Source of the DNA: JBCCGI01 sp039029355
GTDB taxonomy: Bacteria; Planctomycetota; UBA1135; GCA-002686595
Assembly: GCA_039029355.1 (NCBI GenBank)
Contig: JBCCGI010000132.1
Span: forward strand, 1-16,057
DNA: 16,057 nt
Direction: 5' to 3'
Below, one piece after another: positions 5,187-15,200 of this stretch (positions are counted from its first letter, which is position 1; each line of letters opens with the position of its first letter). The translations under genes were made by a program, and so were the position numbers. The notes beneath the pieces were generated by a model, which did no database searches, was not told where the DNA came from, and saw only the letters and a program-made list of their open reading frames with translations.

Positions 5187-6941
5187 ATGCGCGTACAGCG
5201 CCAACCGTCCTTGAGCGACCCCCTTCAAATCGGCCTTCCTCACCGGCTCCTCGACCTCGACCCGCGCCGCGTCCCCGGCTACCGCTTCGACGTGCTGGTG
5301 ATCGGTAGCGGGGCGGCCGGCGGTGCCTGCGCCCTGGCGGCCGCCGAGCGGGGCGCTGAGGTGGCCGTGCTCGCCAAGGGCGACCTCAGCGAGTCGAACA
5401 CCGTCTACGCCCAGGGCGGCGTGGCCGCGGTGCTCGACCCCGAGGACTCCTTCGAGGAGCACGTCGCCGACACCCTCGCCGTCGGCTGCGGCCTGGCCGA
5501 GCGCGACATCGTCGAGAGCGTCGTGCGCGCCGGTCCCGCCGCGATGGACCGCGTCATGGGGTGGGGCGCGGCCTTCGACCGCGACGCCGACGGGCGGCTC
5601 GACCTGTCGCGCGAGGGCGGCCACAGCCGCCGGCGCATCCTGCACGCGCGCGGCGACGCCACCGGACGCGAGATCCAGGCCGCTGTCGTGCGCGCGCTCG
5701 AGGGCAACCCGCGCATCACGACCTTCCCGCGCACCTTCGTGGTCGACTTGATCTCCGACCAGGACGGCCGCGTGGTCGGCCTGGTCGCCGCGCGCGAGAA
5801 CGGCGAGATCGTGCTCTTCCACGCCGCGAGCGTGGTCCTTGCCACCGGCGGGGCGGGGCAGATCTACCGCGAGACGACCAACCCTCCGGTCGCGACCGGC
5901 GACGGCGTGGCGCTGGGCTTCCGCGCCGGCGCGGTGGCGCGCGACCTGGAGTTCTTCCAGTTCCACCCGACCTGCCTCTACATCGCCGGGGCGGCGCGCG
6001 TCTTGATCAGCGAGATCGTGCGCGGCGCCGGCGGCGTGCTCCGCGACCGCCACGGCGAGCGCTTCATGCCGGAGTACCACCGCGACGCCGAGCTCGCCCC
6101 GCGCGACGTCGTCAGCCGCGCGGTGTTCGACCGCATGGTCGCTACCGGCGACACCAGCGTCTACCTCGACCTCTCGCGGGTCGACGGCGACCCCCACACG
6201 CGCTTTCCGGGAATCAGCCGCATCTGCCGCTACTTCGGCATCGACATCGCGCGCGATCCGGTGCCGGTGCGCCCCGGCGCGCACTACATGGTCGGAGGGC
6301 TGCGCGTCGACCCCAGCGGGCGCACGAGCGTGCCGGGCCTCTACGCCGTGGGCGAGTGCGCCAGCACCGGCCTGCACGGTGCGAACCGCATGGGCTCGAA
6401 CTCGTTGCTCGAGTCGCTCGTGCTCGGCGCGGTGGCCGGCGAGACGGTGCTCGAAGGTGCCGCGGCGTCGGCGTCCCCGCAGGCCCTCGCGGCGGCCGCC
6501 GAGGTCGACGCCGCCGCTCCCGCCCCCAAGGGCATCCAGGTGAACATCCAAGACGTGACCTATTCGCTGAAGTCGATGATGTGGAACCAGCTGGGCGTCC
6601 AGCGGACCAGCCGCCTGATGCAGGACGCGCTCGCGAAGATGGAGCTCTGGACGCGCGCCGTCACCGAGCTTGCGCCGCCGAAGCCGCGCTCCTGGGAGCT
6701 GGTCAACATGCTGACCGTGGCGCGCCTGGCGGCGCTCGGAGCGCTGCACCGCACCGAGTCGCGCGGCGTTCACTTCCGCATCGACCACTCCGAGGCCAGC
6801 CCCGCCCTGCAGGCCCACACCGACCTCGCCCCGGTCTTCGCGGACGGGCGCCTGACCGGCGTGGCGCTCGAGCACGTGCCGGTCGGCGAGGCGGTCGGGG
6901 AGAGGGGGCCCGCCGGCTCCGAGCCGATCCCCGCGCGATGA
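5187..6941 (+). CDS. nadB: L-aspartate oxidase
   Basis: The product is 584 residues. It is a cytoplasmic flavoenzyme oxidising L-aspartate to iminoaspartate, the first step of de novo NAD synthesis, whose product goes to quinolinate synthase NadA. The FAD-binding dinucleotide fold starts at residue ~34 (FDVLVIGSGAAGGACALAAA). SNTVYAQGGVAA (70-81) is the flavin-contact segment shared with fumarate reductase. FQFHPTCLY (~258), PRDVVSRAV (~305), HYMVGGL (366-372) and GECASTGLHGANRMGSNSLL (389-408) follow in the family order. A helical C-terminal domain (~460-535) contains ESRGVHFR. The LLDLDPRRVPG stretch before the FAD fold (~21-31) resembles that of other NadB proteins, so the start cannot lie much further in. 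The 5187 ATG lacks a Shine-Dalgarno. Its TGA overlaps the hflX ATG (ATGA). No nadA or nadC is in the window. Confidence 0.95.
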   Translation: MRVQRQPSLSDPLQIGLPHRLLDLDPRRVPGYRFDVLVIGSGAAGGACALAAAERGAEVAVLAKGDLSESNTVYAQGGVAAVLDPEDSFEEHVADTLAVGCGLAERDIVESVVRAGPAAMDRVMGWGAAFDRDADGRLDLSREGGHSRRRILHARGDATGREIQAAVVRALEGNPRITTFPRTFVVDLISDQDGRVVGLVAARENGEIVLFHAASVVLATGGAGQIYRETTNPPVATGDGVALGFRAGAVARDLEFFQFHPTCLYIAGAARVLISEIVRGAGGVLRDRHGERFMPEYHRDAELAPRDVVSRAVFDRMVATGDTSVYLDLSRVDGDPHTRFPGISRICRYFGIDIARDPVPVRPGAHYMVGGLRVDPSGRTSVPGLYAVGECASTGLHGANRMGSNSLLESLVLGAVAGETVLEGAAASASPQALAAAAEVDAAAPAPKGIQVNIQDVTYSLKSMMWNQLGVQRTSRLMQDALAKMELWTRAVTELAPPKPRSWELVNMLTVARLAALGALHRTESRGVHFRIDHSEASPALQAHTDLAPVFADGRLTGVALEHVPVGEAVGERGPAGSEPIPAR

Positions 6942-8266
6942 GCCGCGAACCGCACCGCACCAAGGCGCCGCGCGAGCGCCTGCTCGTGACCGGCGTCCTG
7001 CTGCCGGACCAGCCCCAGGAGCACGAAGGCCCGCTGCACGAGGCCTGCGGCCTGGTCGAGGCGGCCGGCGCCGAGTGCGTCGGCGAGCCGATCTTCCAGC
7101 GCCGCCAGCGGCCCGACCCCGGCACCATGATGGGGCGCGGCAAGGTCGAGGAGGTGCACCACCAGATCCAGGTGCTCTGCCCCGACGCGGTGGTGGTCGA
7201 CAACGACCTCTCGCCGGGCCAGGGGCGCAACCTGGAGAAGGCCTGGGGCCTGCGGGTGATCGACCGCTCCGAGCTGATCCTCGACATCTTCGCCAACCGC
7301 GCGAAGACCAAGCAGGCGCGGCTACAGGTCGAGCTGGCCCAGATGGAGTACATGCGCCCGCGGCTGCGCCGGATGTGGACGCACCTCGAGCGCACCGAGG
7401 GCGCCATCGGCACGCGCGGTCCGGGCGAGACGCAGCTCGAGACCGACAAGCGCCTGATCGCCAAGCGCATCCGCGACCTCAAGCGCGAGCTGGAGGAGAT
7501 CGAGGAGCGCAAGCGCCGCCAGGTGCGCTCGCGCGCCGATCAGTTCACGATCGGCCTCGTCGGCTACACGAACGCGGGCAAGTCGACGCTGCTGAACGCG
7601 CTGACCGGCGCCGATGTCTTCGTCGCCGACATGCCCTTCGCGACGCTCGACACGCGCACGCGGCAGTGGAAGCTGCCGGACGGGCGCGTGGTGTTGCTCT
7701 CCGACACGGTCGGGTTCCTCCAGCGGTTGCCGCACCACCTGGTGGCGTCGTTCCACGCGACGCTCGAAGAGGCGCTCTCGGTCGACCTCATGCTGCACGT
7801 GGTCGACGCCTCGCACCCCGACGCCGACGTGCACATCCGCGCGGTGCAGGAGGTGCTGGCGGGCCTGACCGAGCGCGGGGCCGAGCTCCTGGTCTTCAAC
7901 AAGCTCGACGAGGTCGCCGACGCGATCCGACTGCACCTGCTCGTCGACGACCCGAAGACCGAGGTGGTCCACGTCTCGGCGCGCTCCGGCGAGGGGCTGG
8001 ACCGGCTGACCGCGTCCGTCGAGCATCGGCTCGACCAGCGCTCGGCGATCGTCGAGCTCAAGATGCCGATCGCCGACGGCCGCACCGCCGCCGCTGCGCG
8101 CGCCGCGGGCGTGGTGCGCAGCGAGCGCGTCGAAGAGGACTTCCTCTTGATCGAGCTCAAGATCGCCGAGGGCGCGCTGGGCAACCTGCAGCGCACCGCC
8201 GGCCGCGAGACCGAGTTCCGCATCGTCGAGCCCGCCGCCGAGCCCTATCTGAGGATTCAGGCTTGA
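6938..8266 (+). CDS. hflX: HflX ribosome-associated GTPase
   Basis: The product is 442 residues. HflX binds the large ribosomal subunit, splits stalled or hibernating 70S ribosomes under stress and hydrolyses GTP. The N-terminal nucleotide-binding-like domain (~14-115) contains DPGTMMGRGKVEE and VVVDNDLSPGQGRNLE. The characteristic linker GTRGPGETQLETDKR is at 158-172, followed by a coiled coil (~173-198). The G domain shows G1 GYTNAGKST (209-217), G2 FATLDTRTR (234-242), G3 DTVGF (256-260), G4 NKLD (321-324) and G5 VSARS (346-350). A C-terminal domain follows. All GTPase motifs are intact. The ATG at 6938 overlaps the nadB stop, and its own TGA overlaps the TTG start of the next gene, so it is the middle gene of a coupled operon. 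The start is well supported by the overlap, although no Shine-Dalgarno is seen. Confidence 0.95.
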   Translation: MSREPHRTKAPRERLLVTGVLLPDQPQEHEGPLHEACGLVEAAGAECVGEPIFQRRQRPDPGTMMGRGKVEEVHHQIQVLCPDAVVVDNDLSPGQGRNLEKAWGLRVIDRSELILDIFANRAKTKQARLQVELAQMEYMRPRLRRMWTHLERTEGAIGTRGPGETQLETDKRLIAKRIRDLKRELEEIEERKRRQVRSRADQFTIGLVGYTNAGKSTLLNALTGADVFVADMPFATLDTRTRQWKLPDGRVVLLSDTVGFLQRLPHHLVASFHATLEEALSVDLMLHVVDASHPDADVHIRAVQEVLAGLTERGAELLVFNKLDEVADAIRLHLLVDDPKTEVVHVSARSGEGLDRLTASVEHRLDQRSAIVELKMPIADGRTAAAARAAGVVRSERVEEDFLLIELKIAEGALGNLQRTAGRETEFRIVEPAAEPYLRIQA

Positions 8267-9129
8267 GGCGCGCGGCCGCCCTGCTCGGCGCGGCCCTCAC
8301 CTGCCTGCTCGCCGCCGGCTGCGGCGGCGCGGCGGGGGACGACGTCGGCGAGCTCGTGCTGCGCGCGGACTTCGCGGCGGCGCGCGCGCTCGACCCCTCG
8401 TTGGCGGCGACCGACGACCAGCAGCTGCTTTCGCAGGCCGAGACGATCCTGCGCGCGCGCCTCGACCTGGCCCCGTGCGCCGACGAGGTGCTCGGCGTCG
8501 AGCGCACGGCCGACACGCTGACCCTGCGCGTGCGCGGCGACCTGACCGACGAGCCGGCGCGTTCGCTCCAGCGCCTGCTGACCGGAGCGGGGCGGGTCTC
8601 GATCCACCTCGTGGCGACGGCCACCGATCTCGACCTCGACGCCGAGGGCGAGCGCCTCGCCGCGTGGCGCGCGGCGAACCCGGAGGCCGCCCTCGCGGAC
8701 TTCGTGCGGCTCGCTCCCGACGCCGGCGGACCCGACGCGCGGCTGCTCTGGGCCTCACGCCGCGGCGAGCCGCTGGCGTTGCTGCGGCCCGAAGAGGGCG
8801 TGCCGGGCTTCGCGGAGGACGAGCTCAAGAGCGTCTCCGCCGAGCCCGACCTGCCCGGTGGGGGAGGGCTGGCCCTCACGTTCACCGACGCGACCGAGCT
8901 CGCCTTCGAGGCCTTCACGACCGCCCACGTGGGGCGCGAGCTCGCCGTGCTGCTCGACGGCCAGGTGCGCACGGTCGCGACCCTCGCGGAGCCGCTCCGC
9001 GGCCCGGTGGTCGTGGCCGGTCCGTTCGAGCCGGGCGAGCTGGAGGTGCTCGAGCTGCTGCTCCTGCGACCGGGCCTGCCGGTCCCGCTCGAGCTCGTCG
9101 AGAGCCGGATTCCCGCCACGGGTAGGTAA
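8263..9129 (+). CDS. Lipoprotein with a SecD periplasmic P1-like domain, no transmembrane bundle
   Basis: The product is 288 residues, starting at TTG 8263-8265, which overlaps the hflX stop (TTGA), with GAGG 8 nt upstream. Residues 1-20, MRRAAALLGAALTCLLAAGC, form a lipoprotein signal with the lipobox LAAGC (Cys20 acylated). The mature part follows the order of the SecD first periplasmic region. An ILRARLD helix near 62 leads to a DTLTLRVRGDL strand and ARSLQRLLTGAGRVSIHLVA, the counterpart of the 'ILRxRxxxxG...I.V.LPG' segment. The head subdomain LALTFTDATELAFEAFT continues VGRELAVLLDGQV, GPVVVAGPFEPGEL and LLRPGLPVPLELVESRI. In SecD this last motif leads into the membrane domain; here the protein stops 8 residues later (at 288). 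It is probably anchored on the periplasmic side and may assist protein export or have been co-opted. The similarity is judged by eye. Confidence 0.75.
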   Translation: MRRAAALLGAALTCLLAAGCGGAAGDDVGELVLRADFAAARALDPSLAATDDQQLLSQAETILRARLDLAPCADEVLGVERTADTLTLRVRGDLTDEPARSLQRLLTGAGRVSIHLVATATDLDLDAEGERLAAWRAANPEAALADFVRLAPDAGGPDARLLWASRRGEPLALLRPEEGVPGFAEDELKSVSAEPDLPGGGGLALTFTDATELAFEAFTTAHVGRELAVLLDGQVRTVATLAEPLRGPVVVAGPFEPGELEVLELLLLRPGLPVPLELVESRIPATGR

Positions 9130-9141
9130 CGTTTTCCTTGT

Positions 9142-9155
9142 GGCCCTCGCGGGCC
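9142..9155 (+). terminator. Short stem-loop after the SecD-like gene (weak terminator candidate)
   Basis: GGCCC (9142-9146) and GGGCC (9151-9155) pair across a TCGC loop, 13 nt after the stop of the nadB-hflX-lipoprotein operon. The following TCCTTAAAAG is only slightly T-rich, so efficient termination is doubtful. The rest of the 166-bp gap before the giant secreted protein contains a GC-alternating stretch (9180-9205) and GGAG (9287-9290) five nt before the next ATG. Confidence 0.25.
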
Positions 9156-9295
9156 TCCTTAAAAGCGTCGGAACCGACAGGAGGCGCGCGCGCGGCCCGC
9201 GCGGGGTTGTCGGATTGGCCGCGAGGGGACATCCTGACGGATCCCCAGCCCCCCTCTCAGCCACCCCGGGGCCCCTCCCCCCAGTCGGAGCCGCC

Positions 9296-12200
9296 ATGCG
9301 CTTTCTTCGTGTCCTGTCCCCCCTGCTCGCCCTAGTTGCCGCCGCACCCCTGCTCTCCGCCCAGAGCGTGTGGACGGGTGCCGTCAGCACCAACTGGGAC
9401 AACCCGTTTAATTGGAGCACCGGCCAGGTTCCGGGCTCCTCGGACAACGCCGTCATCGCGCCCGCGGCGAACCAGCCTTCGTCGTACATCTTCGGCCCCA
9501 TCTGCGACGACCTGTCGATCCAGAGCGGCGCGACGCTGACGCTGTCGGCGGGCTTCGACCTCGACGTGCTCGGCGCGCTCACCATCGACGGGACGTTGAC
9601 GGTCAGCTCGTCGTCGTCGGACATCGTGGTGGAGGAGGGTTGGACGAACAACGGCACGTTCAGCGGCGGCGGCGCGACCGTCGAGCTCACCGGCGATGGC
9701 GTCCTGGCTGGCAGCTCGCTGACGCAGTTCGCACAGCTCGTGCTGGTCGGAGGGACGCGGAGCGCGACCGCGAACTTCGCGGTGGACGAGGACATGACGA
9801 TCGACAACGGCGCGGTGCTCGACATCGGCGCCGGCGTCACGGTGACCGCCAGCGCGAACTGGAGCTCCTCGGCGCTCGGCGCGTCGACGACCGGCAGCGG
9901 GACGGTGCGCTTTGACGGCAACGGGACGGTGACCACCGGGCTCAACGGGCTGCCGAACGTCGAGGTGGTCTCCGGCACGCGCTCGGTGAACGCGTCCACG
10001 GTGTCGGGCGACCTGACGATGACCGGCGGCACGCTGCTGGTGCTCGACAACGCGACGCTCATCGTGCTCGGGGACGTCGACCTGTCCGGCGGTACGCTTA
10101 GCTTCCAGAGCTTCTTCCCGGGCAACGAGACGCTCGACGCGCGCGGCAACGCGACGATCCAGGCCACCGCGGGTACCTTCGCGGACGATGCGCGCATCCT
10201 CTGCGCTGGCGACTGGAGCTCGACCTCGGCCTTCTCGCCGTCGGCCGGCTCGGTCGAGCTGAACGGCGCGGGCACGCGCACCCTCGGCGGCTCCTCGCCG
10301 ACGTTCTTCAACCTGTTCATCGACTCGGGCACCGTGACCCAGGACGTCGCGGCGTTCGTGCTGGGCAGCCTGGTGATCGACACCGGCGCGACGCTCGACA
10401 GCAACGCCACGCTCGACCTCGAGGGCGACGTGGCGCTGGGCGGGCCCTCGGCGTCGTGGGACCTCGGCGGCGTGGTGCAGAAGGTGTCGGGCGACTGGAT
10501 CTCGGCCGGCGGCTCGGCCGTCGGCGGCAGCGTCGAGTTCGACGGCGACGGCGTCGTCAACACCGGCGGAGGCACGCTGGACAGCGTGGAGCAGAGCTCC
10601 GGCCTCCGCACGGTCGCGGCGCTCGACGTGCTCGGCGACCTCACGCTGAGCGGCGGCGAGCTCCTGATCACCGAGGGCATCACGGCCAACGTGGCCGGCA
10701 ACGCGCTGCTGAGCGGCGGGGTGCTCTCGTTCGAGGACGGCGGCGGCCAGTTCGACATCCTCGACATCGACGGCGACGTCGCGATCTCCGGCACCACCGC
10801 GGGCACCTTCTCGCCGAGCTCGCAGATCAAGTGCGCCGGCGACTGGGTCCACGGCGCGAGCTTCGCGCCGCTGGCGGGTGCGGTTCACCTCGATGGCTCG
10901 ACCGTCGCGACGGTGAGCGGTGCGCCGCTCACGCTCTCCAACCTGCGGATCATCAGCGGCGTCAAGACCATCGCCGGGGCGGGCATCCTGCTCGGCGACC
11001 TGCGGATCGACGACGGCGTGTCGTTCATCACGAACGGCGCCCTGGCGATCTCGGGCTTCGTCAGCCTCGGCAACGCGACGGCGTCGTGGGACCTCGGCGG
11101 CGAGAGCCACATCGTCGGCGGCAACTGGACGTCGACCGGCGCGTCGGTGAGCAACGGCACGATCGAGTTCCTGTCCGATGGCGACCTCGACCTGGGCGGC
11201 GGGACGATCGGCGACGTGCTGATCTCGGGCGGCGTGCGCACCGCCTTCACCGGCACGGTGCTCGGCAACCTGACGATGACCGGCGGCACGCTCCTGATCA
11301 CGCAGGACCAGAGCCTGAGCGTCGGCGGCGACGCCGTGATGACCGGCGGCACCCTGAGCTGGTTCGCCACCGCCGGCGGCCCGGACGAGGAGCTGCGGGT
11401 CGCGGGCGACGTGCTGTGCAACGTCGCGATCGGCGACGAGACCGTGGGCTCCAGCTTCTTCTGCGGAGGCAACTGGCAGTCCGACGGGTCGTTCCTTCCG
11501 GAGCGCGCCAGCGTTCATCTCGACGGCCCCAGCCCGACGACCGTGACGGGCTCGCCCAGCTTCGAGTTCCTGATCATCACCGAGTCGCAGCGCACGCTGA
11601 CGGGGTCGACGACGATCACGGGCGAGCTCTCGATCCTCGACAGCGGCACGCTGATCGCCGGCGCGCCGATCGACGTCAACGGCTCGGTGGTCATGGACTC
11701 GACGGCGGTCTTCGACCTGGGCGCCTTCAACCACACCGTCGCGGTCGACTGGACCTCGGGCGGCGGCACGACGATCGGGTCGGGCACGGTTGAGTTCGAC
11801 GGCACGGGCACGCTCGACACCGGCGCCGCCGGCTCGCTCTCCAACGTGCTGATCAGCGCGGGCATCCGCAGCGTGCTGACCTCGGTCATCAGCCAGAGCC
11901 TCGAGATGACCTCGGGCACGCTGAACATCCTGAACGACCAGGTGCTCACGGTCGGCGGCGACGCGGACCTCACCGGGGGCGTCTTGTCTTTCACCGGCGG
12001 CGGGGGCACCTTCGAGACGCTGGACGTGGACGGCGACCTCACGCTGTCGGCGGTCGCGGGGACGATGAGCGCCGACTCGCTGATCCTGTGCTCGGGCGAC
12101 TGGGCCTCGACCGGCAACTGGGCGCCGACCTCCGGTACGGTGTTCCTCGACGGCGGCACGCAGACCACGATCGACGGCGTGGACAACAAGTTCTTCGACC

Positions 12201-15200
12201 TGGTTGTCTTCGACGGCGTCAAGATCGCGAACGGTCCGATCACGGCCGGCGGCGACCTGACGGTCTTCGACAGCCAGACGCTGGTGACCTTCGCTCCGGT
12301 CGAGGTGCTGGGCAACGTGGTGCTGGTGCCGAGCGCGACCTGGGCCCTGGGCCAGCTAACGCACACGATCCACGGCAACTGGACGTCCAGCGGGGCCACC
12401 GTGCAGAACTCGGGTGTGATCGAGTTCGTCGCCGACGGCTTCCTGTCGACCGGCACGTCGCCGGTTCCGAACGTCCGCATCGTCTCGGGTGCGCGCGGGA
12501 TCCGCGACTCCAACATCCGCTTCAACCTCGAGATGACCGGCGGCGTCCTCATCATGGAGGACAACCAGTCGGTGACCGTGCAGGGCAACGCGAACCTGTT
12601 CGGTGGCATCCTGGCCTTCGAGGACCTCAGCGCCGGCGATGAGACGATGCTGATCGAGGGCAACGCGGGCTTCGCCGCGGCCTCGGGCGGCACGTCCGCC
12701 AACTCGCGCGTCGTCGTCAACGGCAACTGGAGCTCGGTCTCGACCTGGTCGCCCGCCTCGGGGATCGTGGTGCTGGATCCGTCCAGCAGCATGGTCACCA
12801 TCGGTGGCGTCGACCCGGTCTTCGCCACCCTTGAGGTCGCGGACGACGAGGTGGTCGTGCTGGTGCCGACCACGGTGCAGCAGGAGCTGATCGTGCAGTC
12901 GGGAGCCATGCTCACCGGCCAGGCGACGCTCGACGTGAACGGCGACGTGACGCTCGGCGACTCGACGGCGGCGTTCGACGTGACGAATCAGACCCACACC
13001 GTCGCGGGCGACTGGACGTCGGCCGGCGCGAGCGCGACCGGCACCGGTGCGATCGAGCTCGACGACGCGGGCGCGATGGACACCGGCGGCGGCACCCTGC
13101 CGGACCTGGTGATCAGCGGCGGGCCGCGCAGCTTCCTCGACACCGAGGTCCTGGGCGACGTCGACATGACCGCCGGCTCGATCGCCGTGCTCGACGACCA
13201 GACCTTCCAGGTCGCGGGCGACGCGACGCTGACGGGCGGCACGGTCTCGTTCGTGCCCGGCGCCGCCGGCAACGAGGTGATCGACGTCGACGGCGACGTG
13301 ACGATCACGGGCGCGGTGTCGGGGGCGACCTCGGCCGAGGCGTTCTTCTTCTGCGGCGGCGACTGGGCGTCCGATGCGAGCTACGTTCCGACGGCGGGCA
13401 CCGTGGTGCTCGACGGCTTCGGGTCGAGCACGGTCGGCGGCAGCGGGCTGACCCTGCCCAACCTGGACATCACCGGCGGCCAGAAGACGCTCACCGACGA
13501 CGCGACGATGCTGGGCCTGAACCTGGTCTCGGGCGCGTCGCTGGACGCGAACGGGGCGATGGACGTCGACGGCGACGTGACGCTCGGCGACGGGACCGCG
13601 CAGCTCGACCTCGGCGGCCTGGATCACCGCGTGCTCGGCGACTGGATCTCGAGCGGTGCCGACGGGGTCAACGGAACCGTCGAGTTCGACGGCAACGGTA
13701 CGCTCGACACCGGCAGCGGCTCGATCGGGAGCTGCCTGGTGACCGCCGGCGTGCGCGTCGCGAACACCAGCACGATCGAGGGCGACCTCGGGCTCTCCGG
13801 CGGCACGCTGCGGATCTTCGACGACCAGACGCTGACGGTCGAGGGCAACGCCGGGCTCACCGGCGGCACCCTGACCTGGTCGCAGACCGCGGGTGGGTCC
13901 GACGAGGTGCTCGACGTCGCAGGCGACGTGCTGTGCGTCGCGGCGGCCGGCAACACCACGGCCAACTCGGTCTTCCGCTGCGGCGGGGCGTGGGCGTCGA
14001 ACTCGACCTTCTCGATGCCCTCGGGCACGGTTGAGCTCGACGGCTCCTCGGCGACGCTGATCAGCGGCGCCGAGCCGACCTTCGACCCGACCTTCCCCGC
14101 GCTGCGCATCCGCAACAGCACGCGCTCCGCGGCCAACGACCTGGCGCTCTCCGCGACCCAGGTCACGGTGGACAACGGCGGGGGCCTCGACGTCACCGGG
14201 GTCGCGCTTACGCTCGACACGCCGCTCGTCACCGTCAACGGCGGCCTGTCGGTCGGCGACGACGGGGTGCTGGCGTTGCCGCTCTCGACCTTCGTGGTCG
14301 TGACCGGCACCGGCAGCTTCGCGGCCGTCGGCAGCTTCGGCGCGCCGGCGGTCGTCACCGGAGTCGGAGGCGGCGGCTACCTCTTCGAGGTCGGCGGCGA
14401 CTTCGACGCGACGCACTTCCGCTTCGAGCAGATGGGCGCCGGCGGCATCGTCATCAACGAGGGTGCGACGCTGCTGAGCTTCGTGGCGGGCGTCTTCGCC
14501 CAGCCCTCCTCCACGGTGGGCTCGATCCTGCTCGACATCCGGCGGCCGCTGGGCTCCGACACCGAGATCCGCTACGTCGACTTCGAAGATCCCGCGGGTG
14601 TCGGCACGACCAACGTGCGCACCCTCGGCAGCGCGCAGCTCACCTTCGTCGAGTCCGGCGGCGACTTCTCCGGGCCCGGCTTCGAGTTCGACCCGCTCGG
14701 CCTGATCGAGTGGACCAACGACCCGACCGTGGTCGACTTCAGCGCGACTCCGGGAGCCGACCTCGTCAACCTCGACTGGACGTCGACCCAAGAGGCCGAC
14801 ACCGTCCAGTGGATCGTCGAGCGCGCGACCGACGCGGGAGGCCCGTACGCCGAGGTGGCGACCGTCCAGGCGGTCGGCCCCTCGACCTACGGCTTCGTCG
14901 ACAACGGCGTCCTCGCGCAGACCGAGTACTTCTATCGCCTGGTCGAGCGCAAGGCCTTCGGGCAGGAGCTCGTGCTCGCGATGACCGACGCCACTCCGTG
15001 GGGCGCGGGTCTTCCGCCGAACGTCCTGACCGTCGGCCCCGGCGGCGCCTTCGCGGACATCCAGTCCGCGGTCGACGCGGCCAACTTCTTCGCCGCGGTC
15101 GTCTCGGTCGCCCCGGGCACCTATCCCGCCTTCACCTTCAACGGCGGCGTCGGGACCACGGTGCGGATCTACGGCGACGGCACCGGCCCGGTGATGATCG

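Noticed and set aside
4912..5214. 100-codon plus-strand ORF before nadB
   Set aside because: It begins inside the operator/promoter region, has no ribosome site or recognisable domain, and overlaps the nadB start.
4830..6875. A 681-codon minus-strand open frame opposite nadB
   Set aside because: It is low-complexity and motif-free, and nadB is unmistakable on the other strand.
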